A stretch of DNA of 64,000 nucleotides, from assembly GCF_018687815.1 (NCBI RefSeq), contig NZ_CP061306.1, positions 1,364,001-1,428,000 of the forward strand, written 5' to 3'. A program made the position numbers and the translations under genes. The notes under the pieces are model-generated. The model was not told the DNA's origin and ran no database searches. It saw only the letters and a program-made list of their open reading frames with translations. The stretch is from Polynucleobacter sp. JS-JIR-II-b4 (lineage in GTDB: Bacteria > Pseudomonadota > Gammaproteobacteria > Burkholderiales > Burkholderiaceae). Below are positions 57,506 through 64,000 of this stretch, in pieces; the first letter of the stretch is position 1, and the number at the start of each line of letters is the position of its first letter.

Positions 57506-60500
57506 ACAAACCCTTAGATCTTAAAGAACTCATGTTTGATCAAGCGGCTTTAGCGGCACGTCTTCGCAAAGAGACTTCAGGTGAAGTAATGACCGATAGT
57601 GCCAGTCGTGGCCGCTATGCAACCGATGCCTCCATCTATCAAGCCATGCCTGTTGCAGTCTTTGTGCCGAAAACTGCTCAAGATATTGCAAATGCGATTC
57701 AGATAGCAGCAGAGATGGGTGTGCCAGTGCTACCCCGTGGCGGTGGCACAAGTCAGTGCGGTCAAACTACTGGCGCAGCACTAGTGATTGATAACACCAA
57801 ATACTTCAGAAATGTTTTAGATCTCAATCTGGATAAGGGTTATGTTGAAGTTGAGCCAGGCATTGTGCTGGACCATCTCAATGGCTCGCTCAAGCAACAT
57901 GGTCTTTGGTATCCAGTAGATGTTTCTACTGCTGGACAAGCCACGATTGGTGGTATGGCTGGTAATAACTCTTGCGGTAGCCGCTCAATTGCTTACGGCA
58001 ATATGGTGCATAACGTTTTGGGAATTGATGCCTGGTTAGCAGATGGCAGAATTGCCAACTTCAGCGATTACGCAAGTAGCACCGGGGCCGCTAAGCAGTT
58101 GGGTGACTTTGTTAAAAATCTAGCCACCACCCTCCAACCAGAAATCGAGGCACGCTTTCCGAAGGTATTGCGACGTGTAGCTGGCTATAACCTCGATATC
58201 TTTCATCCACAGAGTGAGTTGCCTTACACAAAAGATGGCAGCGTCAATCTAGCCCACCTTCTAGTTGGTAGCGAAGGCACTCTTGGGTACTTTAAGTCAC
58301 TCAAACTCAAGCTTGCGCCTTTGCCACAACATAAGGTGCTGGGTATTGTGAACTTCGCCAGCTTTTATAAAGCGATGGATAGCGCCCAACATATTGTGAA
58401 GCTCGGCCCTACTGCAGTTGAACTAGTCGATCGCACCATGATTGATTTAGCACGCAGCAACCCTAGCTTTAAGAAAACGATCGAGACCGCCTTAATTGAT
58501 CACACAGCACAAACTCCAGAAGCCATCTTGTTGGTTGAGTTTTCTGGTGAGTCTCATGCACCATTGCTTGAGAAGCTCAAAGCACTACAAGAACTCATGA
58601 GTGACCTGGGCTTGCCTGGATCTGTTGTGCCGATGCCCGATGCTTCCCCACAAAAGAACTTATGGGAAGTGCGCAAAGCAGGCCTGAACATCATGATGAG
58701 CCTTAAGGGCGACGGTAAGCCGGTGAGCTTTATTGAAGACTGTGCTGTTCCGCTAGAAAGTTTGGCCGAATATACCCAAGCCTTAACAGATGTGTTTTCT
58801 AAATATGGCTCACGTGGCACTTGGTATGCTCATGCCTCTGTGGGCACATTGCATGTCCGGCCTATTTTGGATATGCGCAGAGATGGCGCTCAGAAGATGC
58901 GTGCGGTTGCTGAAGAAGCTTCTGCCTTGGTACGTAAGTACAAAGGGGCCTATAGCGGTGAGCATGGCGATGGCCTCTGTCGTGGCGAATGGATCTCTTG
59001 GCAGTTTGGCCCCAAGATCACTGAAGCCCTCGCAGAAATCAAATACGCTTTTGACCCTAAGGGATTATTTAATCCAGGCAAAATCATCAATCCACCCAAG
59101 ATGGATGATGCGAGCAACTTTAGATTTCCACCAAGCTATAAAGTTATTCCATTGCAACCTGCATTAGATTGGTCTGCCTGGAACGTTCAGAACGATCCCA
59201 TCACAGAAGCAACAACCGCACCTGGCACTGGCGGTGATCCCGCCATGGGCTTAGCTAAAGCAGTGGAGATGTGCAATAACAATGGCCACTGCCGCAAGTT
59301 TGATGCTGAAGTGATGTGCCCAAGCTACCGCGTAACGCGTGATGAGAAACACCTCACTCGCGGCAGAGCAAACACCTTGCGTCTAGCGCTTTCGAATCAA
59401 CTCGATATCAAAGATGAAACGTCGCCACTCGGTAGCGATGCCATTAAAGAAGTGATGGAGTTGTGTGTGAGCTGTAAAGCTTGCCGTCGTGAGTGCCCTA
59501 CTGGCGTGGATATGGCCAAGATGAAGATTGAGTTCTTATCTGCCTATAAGAAACGTGTTGGTCATTCATTACGAGATCTAGCAGTTGCCTATTTACCTAA
59601 ATACGCAAATACAATTAGTGCCATTCCATTCTTGCCAGCATTACTCAACTTACGCAATCACATTAAACCTATTGCAACACTTCAAGAGTGGGTCATGGGG
59701 ATTTCTGCACAAAGAAGCTTGCCGATTTGGAAGGGTAAAACTTTCTGGAATCAGAAAGCGGCAAACACTTATCAATACAGCCCAGAACAATTGGCTAGCA
59801 ATACTGATGGTAAAGGTGTAGTTTTATTGGCAGACACCTTTAATGCCTACTTTGAAGATGAGAATCTCCAGGCAGCATTAAAAGTACTGAATGCTGCTGG
59901 CTATCGCGTGCATATTCCGCACAAGAGTCAAGCAAACAAAATAAAGCAAGCCAATGCTAATGAAAATAGTTGCTCTAAAGAATTTTGCTGTGGCAGAACC
60001 TATTTAGCTGCTGGTATGGTTGATAAAGCCAAGGAAACTCTTGGTGAATTGGTTGATCACCTCGCGCCCTACGCAGATAAGAACATTCCAATTATTGGTT
60101 TAGAGCCTTCTTGTCTCTTTACCTTAAAGGATGAGTCCTTAGTAATGGGTTTTGGCGATCGTGCTGTCAGTGTTTCTAAACAAGCGCAATTGCTCGAAGA
60201 GTTTTTGGCTAGCGAAGTACGAGCAGGCAAGCTCAAATTGAATCTCAAAGCAGCTGATAAGTCAGTATTGTTTCATGGTCACTGTCATCAGAAAGCATTT
60301 GCTGCAGTGACCCCTGCAATGGAATTACTCAAACTTATTCCGAATGCAGAGCCTAAGCTGATTGAGTCTTCTTGCTGCGGTATGGCCGGAAGCTTTGGCT
60401 ATGAAGCCGAACATATTGAAGTATCCAAGCAAATGGCAGAAGCTAGTCTTTTGCCTAGCATTCGGAAATCACCAGATAGCTGGGTGGTTGCTGATGGCAC

Positions 60501-60579
60501 CAGCTGCCGTCACCAAATTGCCGATGGCACCCAAAGAGAAGCTGTGCATATCGCCAAAATATTGGCGGCGCATCTATAA
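57502..60579 (+). CDS. ydiJ: FAD/FeS D-2-hydroxyacid dehydrogenase (YdiJ-like)
   Basis: A 1025-residue fusion of a GlcD-like FAD oxidase and a GlcF-like iron-sulfur part, as in E. coli YdiJ (about 1018). In order: FAD-binding domain (PRGGGTSQCGQTTG, about 75), FAD-oxidase C-terminal domain, a CxxC-type 4Fe-4S pair (CNNNGHC, then CVSCKACRREC at about 655-665), and CCG-type domains (HGHCHQKAF, CCGMAGSFGYE). YdiJ acts on D-2-hydroxyglutarate; this one could oxidise that or D-lactate or glycolate. The start overlaps the GntR stop. No separate glcDEF genes are seen. Confidence 0.9.
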   Translation: MNKPLDLKELMFDQAALAARLRKETSGEVMTDSASRGRYATDASIYQAMPVAVFVPKTAQDIANAIQIAAEMGVPVLPRGGGTSQCGQTTGAALVIDNTKYFRNVLDLNLDKGYVEVEPGIVLDHLNGSLKQHGLWYPVDVSTAGQATIGGMAGNNSCGSRSIAYGNMVHNVLGIDAWLADGRIANFSDYASSTGAAKQLGDFVKNLATTLQPEIEARFPKVLRRVAGYNLDIFHPQSELPYTKDGSVNLAHLLVGSEGTLGYFKSLKLKLAPLPQHKVLGIVNFASFYKAMDSAQHIVKLGPTAVELVDRTMIDLARSNPSFKKTIETALIDHTAQTPEAILLVEFSGESHAPLLEKLKALQELMSDLGLPGSVVPMPDASPQKNLWEVRKAGLNIMMSLKGDGKPVSFIEDCAVPLESLAEYTQALTDVFSKYGSRGTWYAHASVGTLHVRPILDMRRDGAQKMRAVAEEASALVRKYKGAYSGEHGDGLCRGEWISWQFGPKITEALAEIKYAFDPKGLFNPGKIINPPKMDDASNFRFPPSYKVIPLQPALDWSAWNVQNDPITEATTAPGTGGDPAMGLAKAVEMCNNNGHCRKFDAEVMCPSYRVTRDEKHLTRGRANTLRLALSNQLDIKDETSPLGSDAIKEVMELCVSCKACRRECPTGVDMAKMKIEFLSAYKKRVGHSLRDLAVAYLPKYANTISAIPFLPALLNLRNHIKPIATLQEWVMGISAQRSLPIWKGKTFWNQKAANTYQYSPEQLASNTDGKGVVLLADTFNAYFEDENLQAALKVLNAAGYRVHIPHKSQANKIKQANANENSCSKEFCCGRTYLAAGMVDKAKETLGELVDHLAPYADKNIPIIGLEPSCLFTLKDESLVMGFGDRAVSVSKQAQLLEEFLASEVRAGKLKLNLKAADKSVLFHGHCHQKAFAAVTPAMELLKLIPNAEPKLIESSCCGMAGSFGYEAEHIEVSKQMAEASLLPSIRKSPDSWVVADGTSCRHQIADGTQREAVHIAKILAAHL

Positions 60580-60611
60580 GAGCAAAAGAGGATGGGGCGG
60601 CGTATTTTTAT

Positions 60612-60974
60612 TTAACGAATTACGCCGTAACCCACCATCAGCAAAGTTCCTGTCAGTAAGGCAGGAACCAATCGCTTGGTAGGTTTAGAGATCATCACGC
60701 CGATAGCTAAGGCACAAATCAGCGCTCGTATCCACAAGGGTACGGTTGCCATCAGGCCGAGTGGCATCACAATCAAGCGAATAGTTAAAGCGGCAACCAT
60801 CGCATAAGTGACAGCAGCCAACCAGCGGAAGATCTCGCTATCTTGATTGATGCTTTGCGATAGCAGGACACCAATTGCGCGACAGAAGTAAGTACCCAGA
60901 CAGGCGCCCACTAAAGCAATCCACAAACCCCAACCCGAGAGCGCGTTAGTCATGGTGTTGATCGTATCCATCAT
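60612..60974 (-). CDS. azlD: AzlD-family membrane protein
   Basis: A 120-residue membrane protein with about four hydrophobic segments, the small partner of AzlC in branched-chain amino-acid (and azaleucine) export. The start overlaps the azlC stop by four bases; a second Met follows directly. It converges on the dehydrogenase gene with 32 bases between. Confidence 0.82.
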   Translation of the reverse strand: MMDTINTMTNALSGWGLWIALVGACLGTYFCRAIGVLLSQSINQDSEIFRWLAAVTYAMVAALTIRLIVMPLGLMATVPLWIRALICALAIGVMISKPTKRLVPALLTGTLLMVGYGVIR

Positions 60975-61756
60975 CCAACTACCCCAGTTTTCTTGCGCAA
61001 GAACTTGCGATCAATAAAGTAAGCCATGGTTCCGGAAACCAATCCCGCGGTTAATAGGCTGGTATCGCGATCTACTATAAAGAAGATGGGGCCAAAGATA
61101 CATCCCAAGCAAATCGCAATACGATTAATCCAAGGCTTTACCTCGGTAAAGGTCAACAAGAAAAACAAGGGGTTAATAAAGACTAAACCTAGGGTCACAG
61201 CGGGTGGCACCATACCCGCCAAGTAAAAACCCAGAATGGTTCCCGGAATAGAGATCAACCAACACAACAATCCTAAGCCAACAAAATAACTCAGGCGATG
61301 CTTCACCTCAATCGCATGAAACTCGCGCATGGAGATAGCCCATGCCGTCATCGCTAATAGATGAACCGAAGCATAGAGACTACGATTGCGATCCTTTTGA
61401 TGAAACTGCGGAAAGAGTGTCACCGTCATCGTAATGAAGCGCGTAGATGTGAGCGTGACTGCTAAAGCAATAGCCACAACTGATGAGCCGGTAATGGCCA
61501 TCTCAAGCAAGACAACCTGCCCTGGTAATGCGAACATAAAGAAGGAAGTAAAGGTCGTAAACCAAACATCAAAGCCGTTGGTTTTACCCATTGCTCCGAA
61601 GCCCACCATGCCAGCAAAGAGCACCATCGCAGGAGCACCCGCTGCATCCCGAATACCAGACCAAAATGCATCGCTGGGACTTTTAAAGCGTTCTGCAGCC
61701 GACTCTTCTAGCGCGATTTCGCTAGGATCAATATAGGGCTGGTCTGCGGATGACAT
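60971..61756 (-). CDS. azlC: AzlC-family branched-chain amino-acid exporter
   Basis: A 261-residue inner-membrane protein with about seven hydrophobic segments after a hydrophilic N-terminus. FWSGIRDAAGAPAMVLFAGMVGFGAM and VTLTSTRFITMTVTLFPQF match the AzlC/LIV-E family that exports branched-chain amino acids. The pair azlC-azlD is the standard operon. Substrate range cannot be read from the sequence. Confidence 0.85.
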   Translation of the reverse strand: MSSADQPYIDPSEIALEESAAERFKSPSDAFWSGIRDAAGAPAMVLFAGMVGFGAMGKTNGFDVWFTTFTSFFMFALPGQVVLLEMAITGSSVVAIALAVTLTSTRFITMTVTLFPQFHQKDRNRSLYASVHLLAMTAWAISMREFHAIEVKHRLSYFVGLGLLCWLISIPGTILGFYLAGMVPPAVTLGLVFINPLFFLLTFTEVKPWINRIAICLGCIFGPIFFIVDRDTSLLTAGLVSGTMAYFIDRKFLRKKTGVVG

Positions 61757-61783
61757 GACTTAATTGTAATCTTTGCAGGACTT

Positions 61784-62878
61784 CTAAGCCTTTAGGGCCC
61801 ATTCAATATGCTCAGCTACTAGAGGATCAGCTTGGGCAAGCACCTCACTTAAAGCTGTGCGTATAGCTGACTTATCGCTATCTGCTACAGCAGCGCTTGC
61901 TAGCGCATTGCCTATTGCTACGGCTAAATTGCGACGCCAGCGGCTATAACCAATTCTACGAATAGCACTACCTTCATGGCGTTGGTCAAACTCAGCCTCA
62001 GTCCAGGACCACAGGTGTAAAAGTGATGCCTGCCCCAAGCCATGACGTCTTGCAAAATCTGGTAACTCTGTGCGTTTGGCAAATTTATTCCAAGGACAAA
62101 TCAGTTGGCAATCATCGCAACCGTAGATACGATTACCCATGGCGCTTCTAAATTCAACTGGTATAGCTTCAGGATTTTCGATGGTGAGATAAGAGATACA
62201 TCTACGTGCGTCTAATTGATATGGCGCAGTAATAGCTTGAGTAGGACAAATATCGATACAAGAGGTGCAGGTACCGCAATGCTCTTCAATCTCTTGATCC
62301 AATGGAAGTGGTACATCCACCAAGATCTCACCCAAGAAAAACGTTGAGCCAGACTCTCGATTCAGTAATAGTGTGTGTTTGCCACGCCAACCTAAACCCG
62401 CCTTACGTGCCAACTCAACCTCCATTAGCGGAGCCGAGTCCGTGAACACGCGATAACCCAATTTACCAATGCGCTCTTCAATGCGTTGGGCAAATTCTTG
62501 CAAGCGATTACGGAGTACCTTGTGATAATCGCGCCCTCTGGCGTATATCGAGACCACTGCTTGGGTTGGATCCTCTAGCCTTTGCCACTCAGTATCGAAA
62601 TCAGTTTCGGGTGGGAGGTAGTTCATGGATACACAAATGACGCGCACTGTACCGGGTACCAAGAGCTCAGGATTGGAGCGTAATTCGGCATGACGTTGCA
62701 TGTATTCCATATGGCCATGACGTCCCTCAGCCAGCCATTCCTGCAAACGTTCTGTTGCAGGCCCTAAATGGGTGTCGGTAATGCGTAAGCCACCAAATCC
62801 CAAGGATGCAGCCTGCTCCCCAAGCCAATCACGTAGATTGGACTCATCTAAAGGTTGAGGACTAGTAGATAAAGGCAT
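61784..62878 (-). CDS. queG: Epoxyqueuosine reductase
   Basis: Cobalamin-dependent enzyme that reduces epoxyqueuosine to queuosine in tRNA. The 364-residue protein has two 4Fe-4S clusters (CGTCTSCIDICPTQ and CDDCQLICPWNKF) and the N-terminal substrate/cobalamin domain (SMNYLPPE, YARGRDYHKVLRN). The need for cobalamin links it to the B12 receptor elsewhere in the window. It is divergent from tsaE with a 43-base gap. Confidence 0.95.
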   Translation of the reverse strand: MPLSTSPQPLDESNLRDWLGEQAASLGFGGLRITDTHLGPATERLQEWLAEGRHGHMEYMQRHAELRSNPELLVPGTVRVICVSMNYLPPETDFDTEWQRLEDPTQAVVSIYARGRDYHKVLRNRLQEFAQRIEERIGKLGYRVFTDSAPLMEVELARKAGLGWRGKHTLLLNRESGSTFFLGEILVDVPLPLDQEIEEHCGTCTSCIDICPTQAITAPYQLDARRCISYLTIENPEAIPVEFRSAMGNRIYGCDDCQLICPWNKFAKRTELPDFARRHGLGQASLLHLWSWTEAEFDQRHEGSAIRRIGYSRWRRNLAVAIGNALASAAVADSDKSAIRTALSEVLAQADPLVAEHIEWALKA

Positions 62879-62921
62879 ATGGAATACAGAATGTAGCGCA
62901 ATAATTGAATAAACTAGGGGA

Positions 62922-63464
62922 ATGGCTCAAACACAGGCAACCACGGCAATTCCGCTCACTGCAATAGAACTCTATTGTAGGCAGGAAGCCGATACCGCTT
63001 CTCTTGCTAAGCAACTGGCGGCTCGTTTTGAGCAATTTCTGACTAAGCAGCCAGGTTCACACTTAAATATCTCCCTAGAGGGTGATCTTGGCGCCGGCAA
63101 AACAACCTTTGCAAGATACCTCATTCAAGCATTGGGTCATGAGGGCAAGGTAAAGAGTCCTACTTACACTTTGTGCGAACCCTATCCACTCAATTTAAAA
63201 GATCAAGCAATCACTGTTCACCACTTTGATTTGTATCGCATGCGTGATCCCCTGGAATGGCAAGAAGCGGGATTTGCAGAACATTTTGATTTTCCGGGTA
63301 TTTGCTTAATCGAATGGCCAGAAAAAGCAGAAGGCACTTTGCCAAATTTTGATATTCAGATTCTGTTATCTGCAGGCACAGATGAGAATGAGCGCTCGAT
63401 CACTATTAATGCCTTATCTATTCAAGGTAAAGCTGTAGTCGATGATATTCAAATCCCTCAGTAA
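62922..63464 (+). CDS. tsaE: tRNA threonylcarbamoyladenosine ATPase TsaE
   Basis: P-loop ATPase that supports TsaBD in making t6A37 in tRNA. The 180-residue protein has Walker A GDLGAGKTT (54-62), SPTYTLCEPY and the Walker B-like CLIEWPEKAEG. About 20 extra residues precede the core compared with E. coli. The order queG-tsaE-amidase is common in proteobacteria. Confidence 0.93.
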   Translation: MAQTQATTAIPLTAIELYCRQEADTASLAKQLAARFEQFLTKQPGSHLNISLEGDLGAGKTTFARYLIQALGHEGKVKSPTYTLCEPYPLNLKDQAITVHHFDLYRMRDPLEWQEAGFAEHFDFPGICLIEWPEKAEGTLPNFDIQILLSAGTDENERSITINALSIQGKAVVDDIQIPQ

Positions 63465-63478
63465 TGACTCAATAGTGA

Positions 63479-64000
63479 ATGAGAAATAAAAAGATCAACC
63501 TCTCTAGAAGGCAGCATCTTAAGGCTTCCGCAAAGCTCTTGAGCTTTGCCCTTTTGCTTACTGAGATAGATATTGCTTGGGGTGCCAAGATCTTAGGTGT
63601 TCGTGTCTGGCCTTCTGAGGACTACACCCGCGTTACCTTGGAGTCCGATACACCACTGCCTATTACCCAACAGATTCTGACAAATCCAGATCGCTTAGTA
63701 GTTGACGTGCAAGGATTGGAGCTCAATCCCACTCTAAAAGATTTGGTAGCCAAGGTAAAGCCAAACGATCCCTACATCTCGCAAGTTCGGGTTGGCCAGT
63801 TTCAGCCAGGAGTTGTGCGTTTGGTATTTGACTTAAAAGAACCCATCAAGCCACAGCTCTTTACGCTTGATCCCATTGGTGAGTACAACTACCGCATGGT
63901 GTTTGACCTCTACCCTACTACGCCACCAGATCCATTAATGGCTTTAGTGAGAAGTAGCGCCAAGAAAGAAAGCGCTCTGGAAAAATCTAATGAAGAAGTC
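63479..64000 (+). CDS. amiC: N-acetylmuramoyl-L-alanine amidase, N-terminal part (runs off the window)
   Basis: The frame is open from the ATG at 63479 to the window edge, 174 codons. The N-terminus has a twin-arginine-like signal (LSRRQHLKAS followed by a hydrophobic stretch), then an AMIN domain (ILGVRVWPSEDYTRVTLES, VRVGQFQPGVVRLVFDLKE). AMIN-containing amidases such as AmiC split daughter-cell peptidoglycan and are Tat-exported in E. coli. The catalytic domain lies beyond the window. Position after tsaE supports the call. Confidence 0.85.
   Translation, partial: MRNKKINLSRRQHLKASAKLLSFALLLTEIDIAWGAKILGVRVWPSEDYTRVTLESDTPLPITQQILTNPDRLVVDVQGLELNPTLKDLVAKVKPNDPYISQVRVGQFQPGVVRLVFDLKEPIKPQLFTLDPIGEYNYRMVFDLYPTTPPDPLMALVRSSAKKESALEKSNEEV

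Overview
The window looks like a chromosome segment from a small-genome betaproteobacterium of the Burkholderiaceae, most like freshwater Polynucleobacter. This is inferred from gene content and order (DUF3460-scpA-panC, hemF-nadD-rsfS-rlmH-maf-rng, queG/tsaE-amiC), short spacers and many overlapping start/stop codons; no database search was possible. There is no phage, insertion sequence or CRISPR array. Two genes are cut by the window edges: metG at the left and an amiC-like amidase at the right.

Left part (1-13.2 kb): the end of metG, DUF3460-scpA-panC, then a minus-strand block with a cupin, an APC-type amino-acid permease and a complete polar-amino-acid ABC importer. Next is an unfamiliar cluster: a Tat-exported multicopper-oxidase-like protein that has lost copper ligands, a seven-repeat RCC1 propeller and a YHYH-domain lipoprotein, facing a divergent TetR regulator.

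Carboxylate block (13.2-31 kb): an oxalate cluster (oxc, two frc paralogues, a free-standing formyltetrahydrofolate hydrolase/transferase-like gene, a PAS protein and a Crp/Fnr regulator with a candidate operator); a cobalamin riboswitch upstream of a TonB-dependent receptor; a small coiled-coil gene, zapA, 6S RNA and a TauE-type permease; then a malonate operon (malonyl-CoA decarboxylase, TRAP transporter, malonyl-CoA synthetase) below a LysR gene.

Housekeeping part (31-55 kb): lgt, holC, pepA, lptFG, cysB, tRNA-Leu(CAA), yebC, purD and the hemF-to-rng run, msbA facing three LPS-type glycosyltransferases, dnaE facing gluQ, and a RhlE-type helicase.

Right part (55-64 kb): GlcG-like protein, a glyoxylate-type aminotransferase, a GntR regulator with two identical palindromic sites, and a large FAD/FeS D-2-hydroxyacid dehydrogenase, then azlCD, queG, tsaE and the start of amiC. 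Oxalate, malonate and glyoxylate/2-hydroxyacid use together suggest a cell that lives on small carboxylic acids such as those released when light breaks down humic matter (inference).
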